Of a stretch of 45,451 nt of DNA, positions 7,873-17,307 are shown one piece after another (the stretch's first letter is position 1; each line of letters begins with the position of its first letter). Source of the DNA: Oscillospiraceae bacterium. GTDB lineage: Bacteria; Bacillota; Clostridia; Oscillospirales; Ruminococcaceae. The DNA is taken from NCBI GenBank assembly GCA_030539275.1, contig JAUNSK010000030.1:1-45451 (forward strand), in the 5' to 3' direction. A model generated the notes under the pieces. It did no database searches. It had not been told where the DNA came from and saw only the letters and a program-made list of their open reading frames with translations. A program made the translations under genes and the position numbers.

Positions 7873-9408
7873 ATGAATATAGGCATCGATCTTGGCACTT
7901 CAAACACTGTGGTCAGCTGGATGAATATATTCGGCTCAATTGAGTTTCTTAAGTTTGATGACGGCTCTGTCCTGCTGCCGTCATGTATATATTCACAAAA
8001 GGGAAAAATTATCGCCGGAAGCGAAGCGGCCGCAATGAGTGAAAAAAATCCTAAAAATTTTATCAGCTGCTCAAAGGTCTACATGGATGACAGACAAAAA
8101 ATATGGACCCTTGACGGGTTAAGATTCAGACCTGATGATGTTGCATTTGAGATTCTTAAGAAAGTAAAAAAGGCACTCATGACACGGTTTCCTGATGAGA
8201 AAGAATTCAATGCAGTTTTGACAGTACCTGCAAAGTTTTCTGAGGATGCAGTCAGAAGAACAGCAGATGCACTGAAAAGATCCGGGATCGGTCTTAAAGA
8301 GATCATAAAAGAACCGGTTGCTGCAGTACTGGCTTATTACGATGAGAGCTTTGACGTTGGTGATATTGTATATGTTATAGATTTCGGAGGCGGAACAACA
8401 GATACTGCACTCGTTAAAATTACTTCTCCTGATAAGCTTTCTGTTATTGCTGCAGCAGGAGACAGGCATCTTGGAGGAAAAGATCTGGATGATATAATCT
8501 ACAGGATGGTAATGACTCAGCTGCGAAGCTGTTGCGGTCAGGACCTTCTTGATGAAACGACTACATGGGGGGTATCGCGAAGAAGCATCTGCAGCAGGGT
8601 AAGACAGATGTCAGGAGAAATAAAAAAAGAGCTTTATAAAAGCTGTATTTCGCAGCCTGATAAACCAGTTGAACGCACTGATGAAAAGATATGCAGCATT
8701 TGTGAACACACAGACACCTGCAGTCTGGGAGGACAGTTTTCGTTCAGTATTTCATATGACGAATACGAGACTCAGGCGAGAGAGATTTTTGACAGATTAG
8801 TAAGGCTTATTACTGATGATCTGTCTGTTTTCGCAGAATCTTCTGTAAGTATCGAAGATGTTGATCATGTTCTTTTTGCAGGTGGAATGTGTACAGACAT
8901 ATATCTGCAGCAGTTTGTCAGAAGAGTATTTGATAACAGTGATATTATTTTTGCGAGCGATGAGGAGGATGACGAAAAATACCTGACTGTGATCGCACGA
9001 GGTGCAGGAATAAAGGCTTGTGATGACAGGATCCATATTGTTAATAAACTAGTCAATTCCATCGGCGTTCTGTGCCGTAGGGATAACAATGAAATGTATA
9101 TTGATCCTGTTATAAAGAGCTGTGCTGATATTGATGAGAGCTTTGTAAGCAGACATACATACACAAACAGTTCAAGATTTGAAACTGAGATGGCATTTGA
9201 GATATATGAGTACAGCGGAGATCCTGACGATCTTAGGGATACTGAATACAGAAAACTCGGTGTTCTGGTATTTAATGATATCATTCCGGCAGATAAGGGA
9301 TGTCAGCGCATCGAGGCGGAGTTTACTTTTGACAGTGACGGACTTATGTGTATCTCTGCATATGATAGGATAAACGGCCGGAATATCAGAGCAGCACTTA
9401 AAATATAG
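7873..9408 (+). CDS. Hsp70/DnaK-like ATPase, lid-less, with Cys-rich insertion
   Basis: The nucleotide-binding domain fills residues 1 to about 380: phosphate-1 GIDLGTSNTVV (4-14), FGGGTTDT of phosphate-2 (about 170-177), GGKDLDD, and the adenosine motif LFAGGM (about 334). A segment near residues 270-290 contains C..C....C (ICSICEHTDTC) with a further upstream Cys, absent from ordinary DnaK, and could bind zinc or Fe-S. The last 125 residues look like a substrate-binding beta domain (FTFDSDGLMCISAYDRINGR aligns with DnaK FDIDADGILHVSAKD...). The protein ends there at 511 residues, with no helical lid and no EEVD-like tail. No DnaJ or GrpE gene is nearby. It is therefore a specialised Hsp70, not the housekeeping chaperone. 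GGGGTGA precedes the ATG. Confidence 0.92.
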   Translation: MNIGIDLGTSNTVVSWMNIFGSIEFLKFDDGSVLLPSCIYSQKGKIIAGSEAAAMSEKNPKNFISCSKVYMDDRQKIWTLDGLRFRPDDVAFEILKKVKKALMTRFPDEKEFNAVLTVPAKFSEDAVRRTADALKRSGIGLKEIIKEPVAAVLAYYDESFDVGDIVYVIDFGGGTTDTALVKITSPDKLSVIAAAGDRHLGGKDLDDIIYRMVMTQLRSCCGQDLLDETTTWGVSRRSICSRVRQMSGEIKKELYKSCISQPDKPVERTDEKICSICEHTDTCSLGGQFSFSISYDEYETQAREIFDRLVRLITDDLSVFAESSVSIEDVDHVLFAGGMCTDIYLQQFVRRVFDNSDIIFASDEEDDEKYLTVIARGAGIKACDDRIHIVNKLVNSIGVLCRRDNNEMYIDPVIKSCADIDESFVSRHTYTNSSRFETEMAFEIYEYSGDPDDLRDTEYRKLGVLVFNDIIPADKGCQRIEAEFTFDSDGLMCISAYDRINGRNIRAALKI

Positions 9409-9422
9409 GGCAGGTGGTACGG

Positions 9423-10217
9423 ATGCTTGACAGGAATTTGCTCAGTGTTATACAAAATGAGCTGAGATCCGGCAAGGCGCCGGAAAAATATAAGGATCCT
9501 CAGGAATTTGTCTGTAATCTGTGCAGGGACAGCAGTTCTCAGATTTATTCATTTGCAATGGATATTTTCAGGAAGATAACAGGAACAGAGTATTTTGAAT
9601 ATAAAAATGTTCCTGAGGATGAATACTTTATGACGTGTGATCTGTCCGGAGAAGACAGCGTTATTAAACTTTCGCCCAGTGACGGAGATATATTTGAAAT
9701 AGCACCTATGCTTTCGATGATGACAATGATCAGGCGTGAACTGAGATGCAGCGCAGAAAATGCAGCCGGCTATGTGGATTCGCTCATCAGTGCATCAGAT
9801 ACCCGGGAAGATAAAGCGCACAAAGCAGACGAAAGCAGCATTAAAATATCCGGCGGTTATGACTACGGGATTATAGTCAATAACAAACGTTCAGGAAGGA
9901 TCATGTTTCAGAAAATGCTCGGAGACGATTATGCACAGGACTATACAATATGTACTGAAAACCAAAGCACTATCAGGATCGCTGTTTCCCGCAGAGAGAA
10001 GAAGTATGAACACATAACCAATCCGTCGACCGTAAGAGGACGTTTTATTGAGCCGTTTGGCATTCTGGATATAGATGCACTGGGATGTGTAAAAATAAAA
10101 ATAAGAATGATTACTTACAATGATATGGATATCTGCTTCAGTTGCACCGGACTTGACTCAGATGACATGGAGATATATGATGTTGAAGACAAATCAATCA
10201 GATTCACAAGAGTGTGA
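9423..10217 (+). CDS. Protein with C-terminal Hsp70 substrate-binding-like beta domain
   Basis: Start placed at ATG 9423, with AGGTGG at 9412-9417; the in-frame GTG at 9414 overlaps that site. It has 264 residues. Residues 1 to about 135 are an unrecognised helical region with CNLC near residue 31. Residues about 145-250 can be aligned by eye with the beta part of an Hsp70 substrate-binding domain: GYDYGIIVNNKRSG corresponds to the SLGIE strand, DYTICTENQSTIRIAVSR to FSTAEDNQ..V.I.V, and DALGCVKIKIRMITYNDMDI to the IEVTFDIDANGI strand. No ATPase domain is present. It may be a detached substrate-binding partner for the Hsp70 14 bases upstream. The match is pattern-based and would need structural confirmation. 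Confidence 0.7.
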   Translation: MLDRNLLSVIQNELRSGKAPEKYKDPQEFVCNLCRDSSSQIYSFAMDIFRKITGTEYFEYKNVPEDEYFMTCDLSGEDSVIKLSPSDGDIFEIAPMLSMMTMIRRELRCSAENAAGYVDSLISASDTREDKAHKADESSIKISGGYDYGIIVNNKRSGRIMFQKMLGDDYAQDYTICTENQSTIRIAVSRREKKYEHITNPSTVRGRFIEPFGILDIDALGCVKIKIRMITYNDMDICFSCTGLDSDDMEIYDVEDKSIRFTRV

Positions 10218-10839
10218 AACAATTCGTTTAAGTCATTTTGTAAGGAGTTCACAGCTTCTTGGACCATATAAACGGTTTGTGATCTGGGTTCAGGGCTGTT
10301 GTTTTTCATGCATCGGCTGTCTTGCAGATAAGATGAGAGACAGTGCTGGCGGTTACGATGCTTTGGTTTCACAGCTTGCCGGGTTAATTTATAGTTCATC
10401 TGATACTGAAGGCATAACGATCAGCGGAGGAGAGCCCTTTCTTCAGGCACAGAAACTTACGCATCTTATAAGGGCAGTACGACTCAGACGTGATATCGGC
10501 GTTATATTATATACGGGTTTCAGTCTTGAAGATCCGGATTTTATAAAGAACGGCCCGGCCGGGGCAAATGAACTTATCAGGTGCTGTGATCTGATAATTG
10601 ACGGGCAGTATAAACAGTCACTGGATGATGACAGATTCGGAATAGGATCGTCTAACCAGAAACTCAATTTTATCACTGACAGGTATCGTGAAGAAGCTGA
10701 GAGGTATTACAGTTCACAGCGTGCAAGAAAGGCTGAGATCATTCTTTCAGCCAGTCAGAGCATAATGGTAGGTGTTCCGTCTGAACGGACACTTGAGCTG
10801 TTTAATGAACTTACATCCGGATGTACGGAGGATAAATAA
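10180..10839 (+). CDS. NrdG/PFL-activase-like radical SAM protein
   Basis: A short radical SAM protein of the 4Fe-4S single-cluster type. The CxxxCxxC motif lies at about residues 39-47 (GCCFSCIGC), followed by SGGEPFLQ near 88 and GSSNQKLNFITDRY near 155, all typical of NrdG-like activases. Such enzymes cleave SAM to make a 5'-deoxyadenosyl radical that installs a glycyl radical or otherwise modifies a peptide. The frame is open upstream to 10120, but GGAG at 10169-10172 best supports ATG 10180 (or 10177), an overlap of 38 bases with the preceding gene. No glycyl-radical enzyme or anaerobic ribonucleotide reductase is nearby, so its target may be a product of this cluster. The stop overlaps the next start (TAATG). 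Confidence 0.85.
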   Translation: MLKTNQSDSQECETIRLSHFVRSSQLLGPYKRFVIWVQGCCFSCIGCLADKMRDSAGGYDALVSQLAGLIYSSSDTEGITISGGEPFLQAQKLTHLIRAVRLRRDIGVILYTGFSLEDPDFIKNGPAGANELIRCCDLIIDGQYKQSLDDDRFGIGSSNQKLNFITDRYREEAERYYSSQRARKAEIILSASQSIMVGVPSERTLELFNELTSGCTEDK

Positions 10840-11696
10840 TGATCGAGATCAAGAGAGAATGTATACTGGTAATTACAGCAGATTCAAAATGCGGTTATTG
10901 TCTTGAACAAGCAATTGAAAATAAAAATCATGACTATACCGGAATGTATAAGCCGCCTTCTTTTGTTTCATTTATAAGCTGCTGTGACAATTCAGACAGC
11001 AGAATTCTGAAGTTTGCAGTAAGCTGCGGTTTGTCGGATATATATGATCTGAAGAGGGTTATAATAAAATTTGATAAACCTATAGATGCAGTTCTCGAAG
11101 TAAAATGCAGCAATGAGACAGTGTATTCTGATAAGTTCTGTGCTGACTCAGTTGAAATAAGTCAGAGTGAAAACAGTGAATTGCTGAAATTAAGATTCTC
11201 AGAGAATGACGACGGAGAAAGTGATGATTCATCGGAGCAAAACGAAAAGAAGGATGAATTACTGAGTCAGAAACAAAGTCTTCAGGACAATATAAATATA
11301 AACAGCGGGGAACTTGAACGCCTTGCCGGTGAAATAAAGGAACTCAGAGAAAAGAATTCAGAAATACTGGAGCAGACTAATGATTTAAGACTGGAAGCTG
11401 AGGAGTATAAAAAAGATCTTGATGAGTATAAAAAGATCAGAAATCTGAAAGAAACATTTGAACGAAATGTAAAGGAGAGCAGTGTCAATGAAGCAGATCT
11501 TGATATGATCTCAACACAGCTCAGATACCTCGGCAATGTCCTTGAGTACTATAAGGATGACACAGGTTACATAACTGTACATCAAAAGCTTGATATGATC
11601 AAAGAAGAGACCCGTAAAATATCTGAGCATATAGCTCTGATGTGTGACAGCAGAGCCAGACGCATTCAGGGGATCATTGAGAAGATAGATATCTGA
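10839..11696 (+). CDS. Coiled-coil protein with N-terminal beta domain
   Basis: A 285-residue protein that starts inside the stop codon of the radical SAM gene (TAATG), implying translational coupling. Residues 1 to about 115 are a Cys-rich globular part (CGYC near 18, CC near 48) with alternating strands. A charged Glu/Asp/Ser linker follows. From about 130 to 215 there is a strong coiled coil rich in Glu, Lys and Leu, ending in a short helical tail (DMISTQLRYLGNVLEYYKD). There is no signal peptide or membrane segment. It may be a structural or adaptor protein in the complex. I do not recognise a family. Confidence 0.8.
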   Translation: MIEIKRECILVITADSKCGYCLEQAIENKNHDYTGMYKPPSFVSFISCCDNSDSRILKFAVSCGLSDIYDLKRVIIKFDKPIDAVLEVKCSNETVYSDKFCADSVEISQSENSELLKLRFSENDDGESDDSSEQNEKKDELLSQKQSLQDNININSGELERLAGEIKELREKNSEILEQTNDLRLEAEEYKKDLDEYKKIRNLKETFERNVKESSVNEADLDMISTQLRYLGNVLEYYKDDTGYITVHQKLDMIKEETRKISEHIALMCDSRARRIQGIIEKIDI

Positions 11697-11729
11697 TTTT
11701 TACAGCTCAGGATGTTTGGAGTGATAATT

Positions 11730-13160
11730 ATGCAGGAACAGACAGTTAATCTGAATAATAAGCTGAGAACTCTCAGATCAGAATATGAACGCAACGCTGC
11801 GCAGATGAACAGGATGCGCGGAGCATACGAACAAAAGGTCAACAACAGACTTGAATCACTGCGTGAGGAGCTGGGCAGGATAATCCTTGAGGATGAGCAG
11901 AAGAACCGGAGTTCATATGAGGATGAATTCAGGATCTATACGCAGAAGGTTGAGGCACAGCTGAAAGAGAGTATTGCAGGCAGCAATATACAGTATAAAA
12001 AGCTTGTGGAGGAAAATGAAAAACTACGCTCTGAGTTTGAGCAGCTTGAAAAAATGCTGGCAGCCAGAGTAAGCTCAATTGATGAGAAAATGGCCAGAGG
12101 TGAGAATACAAGAAAAGAAGAGGCATCAAAAAGAATGGAGCAGACATATAACTGCTTTGCAAAATTTTCTGCCTCATATCCTCACGAATTTTTTATGCCG
12201 CATATAGCCGATGCGCTTCTGATGAGAATGGAGTCATCAAAATCAGACTTCAAAAGAGGTTTTTATGAAGCATGTATGGCTGATTCCTCAGAGATGATGT
12301 TCAATATCGCAGTACTCGAGGATGAGCTTAACAAAAAGCTTGAGGAATACAAAAGATATTTCAGTCAGCTTGAGGCCGGAGTTCTTACTCTCAACGAATT
12401 TTTGTCATCAGTACAATTCAGAACGATCAGAAATGAATATTTTGAGAAAGAATTATTTGAAAATGTTTCAAAGCAGACAGATACTCTTGATTTCTGGAGT
12501 TATGGCAAATACTCTGAAATATGTGAACAGGCAAAGGAGATAAGTGTATTTGTCGATAAAATAAACTCTTCGCCCGGAGCAGATAAGACAGAGAAAATCA
12601 GAAACGTTCTTAAGAACGCAAAGTCCGAAGAAGGCATGTCGCTTGAAAGCATAGAGGAAAGGATACGCACAATCACATCTGCACATAAGACAGCATGCAA
12701 TGTTATGACATATATACATACATCATTTACAGCATCATATATGAGACTGATCCAAACAGGCCGAAGTATTATCAAACAGCTTTCATCCATAAGGAACTGT
12801 GCCATACAGTTCAAGGGTTTTGAAAACTCGGATATCAGAAACGATTATATAATTGAAGCTACTGAACCAGGAAAAGAGATAACAGTACATATATTTGCTG
12901 TTTCACCTGACAGGATCACCGTGGAAAACTGTATAGGAATGTATATCAGACATGTCGGCTCCGGTACACGGGAAAATCTGAGTGATACAGAGACACTGAT
13001 AAAAAAACAGATCATGGAAGCTGCTCCGGGGGTCCCGTTGTTCTTTGAGAGCAACTGCAGTATGGCTCAGTCAGAAACGCAGAAGGTTTTTGATGCCATG
13101 CGTACACAGGCAAATGAAAAAAGGAAAAAGGAAATATCAGCGGCGGAAAGGATGAGATAA
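11730..13160 (+). CDS. Long coiled-coil protein
   Basis: Start placed at ATG 11730, because GGAGTGA (11718-11724) is correctly spaced for it; the in-frame ATG at 11712 has only a weak site. The first 150 residues are a strong coiled coil (ESLREELGRI, EENEKLRSEFEQLEKML). The rest is mostly helical with a beta-containing segment near residues 370-430 (AVSPDRITVENCIGMYIRHV). A short basic tail ends in SAAERMR. There are no membrane segments. It is followed after one base by another coiled-coil gene of nearly equal size; the two may form a hetero-oligomer. The function is unknown. Confidence 0.8.
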   Translation: MQEQTVNLNNKLRTLRSEYERNAAQMNRMRGAYEQKVNNRLESLREELGRIILEDEQKNRSSYEDEFRIYTQKVEAQLKESIAGSNIQYKKLVEENEKLRSEFEQLEKMLAARVSSIDEKMARGENTRKEEASKRMEQTYNCFAKFSASYPHEFFMPHIADALLMRMESSKSDFKRGFYEACMADSSEMMFNIAVLEDELNKKLEEYKRYFSQLEAGVLTLNEFLSSVQFRTIRNEYFEKELFENVSKQTDTLDFWSYGKYSEICEQAKEISVFVDKINSSPGADKTEKIRNVLKNAKSEEGMSLESIEERIRTITSAHKTACNVMTYIHTSFTASYMRLIQTGRSIIKQLSSIRNCAIQFKGFENSDIRNDYIIEATEPGKEITVHIFAVSPDRITVENCIGMYIRHVGSGTRENLSDTETLIKKQIMEAAPGVPLFFESNCSMAQSETQKVFDAMRTQANEKRKKEISAAERMR

Positions 13161-13161
13161 T

Positions 13162-14610
13162 ATGAGCGGAATAAGTACCGGATCAATTTTCTATAAACCT
13201 GCAATGATGATCTTATCAGCTGCAAATGCATCTGAAAAACTTCTCAAAGCCTCGGCTGCTTCTGTTTTTGCCGGTTCTCAGGCCGTACGCAGGTATAATC
13301 TTAGTCAGAGTGCAACAGACGAGATCCTGACAGACAGGCTTGCACAGAAGTATATCTGCGAGCTTAAAAATGATATAACAGTTCAGAGCTCTGGTTTTGA
13401 GAAAAGTCTTGATGCTTCATATAAAGCTATAAGTGAGGCGCATGAAAGCATTGCCCGCAGTTCCAGGGAGCTTATGTCACAGGGACTTAAAGATTTCAGG
13501 GATATGCTGAGTGTCAGTGCTGCAGGTTTAAATGAACGTGTTGACAATATCAACACAGCATTTCAGAAAAAATACATAGATGTAATAAACAGTTCAGATG
13601 CAAGGCTTACAGTCTCCATGAACAATCTGAAGATGTCTGTAGCAGAGTATGCAGAGGATCTTGAGCATACAGCTCATCAGAAAAGTGAATATGAAAAACA
13701 GCAGGCCCTCAGCGTGCTGGAGGATGCTCAGAAACTTATTGACTGCGCCGTGAAAAAAAACAGACTTGATGTGAGAATACAGCAGGCACAGCTTGAGCAG
13801 GCGAAGTCAGATCTTGGTCAGGGAAATTATCAGTCATCAATGAGTCTTTCGTCAACGGTTATCACACAGTTGTATATGAAGATGCTGAGAAGCGATGCGG
13901 ACAATAAGCAGAAAAATTTTTACCGGCAGAACGGTGTTTTTCTTGCAGGTGAAATAAAAGAATTTCTGGATCAGCTGAAGGAGACCCAGTTCAGAAGTGA
14001 TGCTGAAAGTGACGAAGTATCAGTCATTGATCTTACTCAGTTTATGAAAAAAGATTATGAGGAATACTTATTAAAACTTGATATATACGAAAAATCAATT
14101 CTGTCTGAAAGTTCGGATATCATCAGTATAAAGAATGCAGTATTTGCACTGAATGACCTGTATACGAAAATAACCGCAAGTGTTGCCGAGGCTTTTGCAT
14201 TAATGATCTATAGTCTTAAAAGAGTAGAGACTGAAAAAAAGATACACAGCATTCTTAAAGAAAAAGGTTTTTTACTAGTTAAAACCTGCTATACAGACGG
14301 AGATCCGGTCAAGGCAGGTGAGAGACATTATGTATGTTCTCTTACAGATGAGGAACTGACACTTTCAGTTGTGCCCTGTATTGATGAGGATTATGAAGTA
14401 CGTACAAATCTGATAATGGCAAGTGATTCACCAGACTGCAGTGAGGAAAGCAGAAAACAGTACAGGGATGAGATCCTTGAACTGCTTAAAAAAGATGACA
14501 GCGTAGAATCCGCTGAAATGAGCTGCAGCGAAAGTACAAGAAACGTTAATGCATCTGACACACAACAGTATAATATTAAAATAAAGAATCCTGTAGAATA
14601 CAGACAATAA
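13162..14610 (+). CDS. Second long helical/coiled-coil protein
   Basis: A 482-residue protein beginning one base after the preceding stop; its ribosome site (AAGGATGAG) lies inside that gene. The N-terminal 45 residues are Ala/Ser-rich and mildly hydrophobic (MMILSAANASEKLLKASAAS), perhaps a membrane- or partner-binding helix. Residues about 60-260 are amphipathic helices with heptad character, including QQALSVLEDAQKLIDCAV. Residues about 370-430 form a small mixed domain with Cys (LVKTCYTDGD, VVPCIDEDYEV), and the tail is acidic and Ser-rich. There is no recognised domain. Order and size suggest a partner of the preceding protein. Confidence 0.8.
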   Translation: MSGISTGSIFYKPAMMILSAANASEKLLKASAASVFAGSQAVRRYNLSQSATDEILTDRLAQKYICELKNDITVQSSGFEKSLDASYKAISEAHESIARSSRELMSQGLKDFRDMLSVSAAGLNERVDNINTAFQKKYIDVINSSDARLTVSMNNLKMSVAEYAEDLEHTAHQKSEYEKQQALSVLEDAQKLIDCAVKKNRLDVRIQQAQLEQAKSDLGQGNYQSSMSLSSTVITQLYMKMLRSDADNKQKNFYRQNGVFLAGEIKEFLDQLKETQFRSDAESDEVSVIDLTQFMKKDYEEYLLKLDIYEKSILSESSDIISIKNAVFALNDLYTKITASVAEAFALMIYSLKRVETEKKIHSILKEKGFLLVKTCYTDGDPVKAGERHYVCSLTDEELTLSVVPCIDEDYEVRTNLIMASDSPDCSEESRKQYRDEILELLKKDDSVESAEMSCSESTRNVNASDTQQYNIKIKNPVEYRQ

Positions 14611-14634
14611 AAATATTTACAGAGGTGGTACGGT

Positions 14635-17307
14635 ATGGAAAACTCGATATTTGAATATTCATCATACAGAATATTCTGCATTTTCGGAAACATAACTGAC
14701 TCATTCTGTACCCCAGATCTGCAGGTGATGTGTTTTGAAGAGTATCTTTGCAGGTATCTCAGAAATACAGGCTACAAGTGTGTTGTATTTTATTCGGGAG
14801 GAGGCATGGGACTCTATTTTATGGACCAGGAGAGTGCCGGTATTTACTCCGGACTTATCAATAAAAACGCCCCGTCCTCCGATGACTCAGAAGAAGACTT
14901 ATTCAATGTTTTCGCTGTTAAGAAGAAAAAGCAGGAAATCAGCGATGATAAGAAAAACTCCGGGATAAGAATGCGGTATCCGATGGAGAGTGATGCAGAT
15001 TTCATTCATAAGACAGAGGCACTGATGAAATCTGCATCAACGAGAACAGCAATAGTATTTACAAGTCTTGATGACTTTGTGAACCGGACTGATTCAACGA
15101 GCAGAAGAAACTACAACAGACTATTTGAAACATGGAAGTCTATGACAAGCGACAACCGTAATATATGCATATTTCTTTCAAAGGGACTTGGCTCTTCGCA
15201 GATGCAGCAGATGCTCTCAAATAACAGTGAACTGTCTGTGTCATCACTGTTTCTGACAGAAAATGAAGAAGGCAAGAAGATGTTTAACTCCAACTGCTGC
15301 ATATCTGTAAACAAGCCGGGAAGTGATGAGATACGAAATCTTCTGTTAAAACTGGCTATATGCGGAAAAAGATTCCCGGATGAGAATAAGACCCGCTTTC
15401 TGAACCTTGAATGGAATGAGGATAAGATAGACAAGATCGTAAGCGAGATGCTGCTGTGCTGCAACCGCTATGAAAATGGCCTCAATACATTTATGGACAG
15501 GTTAGGGGTTTATATGAAGAAAGGCAGTTCATCTGTAACTGAGTTTACGTCTGACTGCGTCAGACAGATGTATTCACAGTATCACACAGATGACTGCGCG
15601 GATGATCCGTTAAAATTTCTTGAATCCCGGAAAGACAGCGGCTGGGAAAATGCATACAGTGTTATAAAACGAAATCTTGATGAATTTGATAATTATAAGG
15701 CTTCTCATAATAATGATAATTTTCTCACAGAAATGTCTGCGGACATGCTGAGCCTTGAACGGTTTGAAAATCTGAATAGGGAAGCTTTCGGGTACAAGGT
15801 TCCGAATTTTGTAATACAGGGAAATCCGGGAGTAGGAAAAACTGAAATTGCAAAGCTTATAGGACGCATTCTGTTCAGGAACAAAATACTGAAGTCAGGA
15901 CATACGGTATGTGCATCAAGGGACACACTGGTTGGTCAGTACGTTGGATCATCTGCAATCAACACTGTAAATGCAGTTGAGCGTGCAAATGAAGGAGTGC
16001 TGTTTATTGATGAGGTTTATTCGCTTATCAGCAGGAGTGACAGTTCACAGGGCGAAAACTACTGTGCAGAAGTGATTAATACACTGGTTGCGGCAATGAC
16101 TGATCCTAAGTATCATTTTTGTGTTGTGATCGCAGGGTACAAGTCACGGATGAATGATTTCTTTAAAATGAACGAGGGACTTCCTTCGAGATTCAATATG
16201 CGCAATGTTATTACGATAGAGGACTACAAACCGCCCGTTCTTGAAAAAATATTCAGGAACTATCTGTCGGACAATAATATAAGTCTTGATGATAAAGCAG
16301 ATTCAGACCTGTCCTGTTACTTTGTAAACTTCTATAAGGAACGTGACCGGAATTCATTCGGCAATGCGAGAGATGTGATAAATCTTGCAAAAAGCGTTAT
16401 CAGCAATGCACAGATGCGATGCCGGTCGCAAAAGACTGTAATTACTCAGGATGATTTTGAGGGGACAAAGAATCTGTTCAACGGGTTTGGTGCTTCTACA
16501 CGTGAAGAAGCATATAAACAGCTCAGACAGTATACAGGCATGGAGTTTCTTGAAAAGATGTTTGATGACCAGTGCAGTCTCTATGATGAATGCATGGATA
16601 AAAATATTGAGTATCCGGGTCCTGAGCATATGATATGGGTCGGAAATCCCGGTACAGGCAAGTCAACCGCAGCAAAGCTTACAGCACAGCTTTATTATGC
16701 AACAGGAATTCTGGGCGGACGTGAACCTGTGATAGTTGATGCATCTTCACTCATAGGAACTCATGTCGGCGATTCACAGAAACTTGTCAGGGAAAGAATG
16801 GACGAGGCAAAGCAGCACAATACAGTCCTGGTAATAGAGGAGGCTTACCAGCTTTCAAAGGACGAACATTACGGACATGCTGCACTTAATGCAATGATGA
16901 ATGCCATGACAGAAGAGCGGCGTGACTTCAACGTTGTATTCATTGTTTACAAAAGTGAATACAAGGAATTTGCAGCTGCCAATGCCGGAATTTTATCAAG
17001 GTGTGTAAGATATGACTTCAATGACTATACACCGGTCCAGCTTACTGAGATATTTAAAAAAATGTGCAGGGATTCAAGGGATACATATGATGAAGAAACA
17101 TTAGCAAAAGTATCGGATTTTCTCAAAAAACTTTATGAAAACAGAAATGACAAAACAGGAAATGCAAGGGCGGTAAGCAGGCTGCTGTCAGAAATGAGAA
17201 AGAGACGTTATCCGCGAATAAGAAAATTAACCGGGGTACCTGCTGATGAAAAGTATTGTTTCAGGGCAGCTGATGTTCCGGATTTCAGATGTGAGGAGTG
17301 GTTATAG
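14635..17307 (+). CDS. Tandem CbxX/SpoVK-type AAA+ ATPase
   Basis: An 890-residue protein. The first AAA+ module has Walker A GNPGVGKT (about 396-403) and Walker B VLFIDEVYSL (about 455). The second has Walker A GNPGTGKS (about 670-677), but its Walker B reads VLVIEEAYQL, with Glu in place of the usual Asp. Both resemble the CbxX/CfxQ and SpoVK group, which remodels protein complexes as hexamers. Residues 1 to about 370 are a separate domain with Rossmann-like strands (AIVFTSLDDF, NICIFLSKGLG) and a disordered charged insertion, but no Walker A; it may be a degenerate NTPase fold. GAGGTGG precedes the ATG. The next gene starts directly after the stop. It is likely the motor of the cluster. 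Confidence 0.93.
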   Translation: MENSIFEYSSYRIFCIFGNITDSFCTPDLQVMCFEEYLCRYLRNTGYKCVVFYSGGGMGLYFMDQESAGIYSGLINKNAPSSDDSEEDLFNVFAVKKKKQEISDDKKNSGIRMRYPMESDADFIHKTEALMKSASTRTAIVFTSLDDFVNRTDSTSRRNYNRLFETWKSMTSDNRNICIFLSKGLGSSQMQQMLSNNSELSVSSLFLTENEEGKKMFNSNCCISVNKPGSDEIRNLLLKLAICGKRFPDENKTRFLNLEWNEDKIDKIVSEMLLCCNRYENGLNTFMDRLGVYMKKGSSSVTEFTSDCVRQMYSQYHTDDCADDPLKFLESRKDSGWENAYSVIKRNLDEFDNYKASHNNDNFLTEMSADMLSLERFENLNREAFGYKVPNFVIQGNPGVGKTEIAKLIGRILFRNKILKSGHTVCASRDTLVGQYVGSSAINTVNAVERANEGVLFIDEVYSLISRSDSSQGENYCAEVINTLVAAMTDPKYHFCVVIAGYKSRMNDFFKMNEGLPSRFNMRNVITIEDYKPPVLEKIFRNYLSDNNISLDDKADSDLSCYFVNFYKERDRNSFGNARDVINLAKSVISNAQMRCRSQKTVITQDDFEGTKNLFNGFGASTREEAYKQLRQYTGMEFLEKMFDDQCSLYDECMDKNIEYPGPEHMIWVGNPGTGKSTAAKLTAQLYYATGILGGREPVIVDASSLIGTHVGDSQKLVRERMDEAKQHNTVLVIEEAYQLSKDEHYGHAALNAMMNAMTEERRDFNVVFIVYKSEYKEFAAANAGILSRCVRYDFNDYTPVQLTEIFKKMCRDSRDTYDEETLAKVSDFLKKLYENRNDKTGNARAVSRLLSEMRKRRYPRIRKLTGVPADEKYCFRAADVPDFRCEEWL

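Noticed and set aside
10120-10179. Upstream extension of the radical SAM protein
   Set aside because: It would overlap the preceding gene by almost 100 bases and adds residues unlike the family; GGAG fits ATG 10180.
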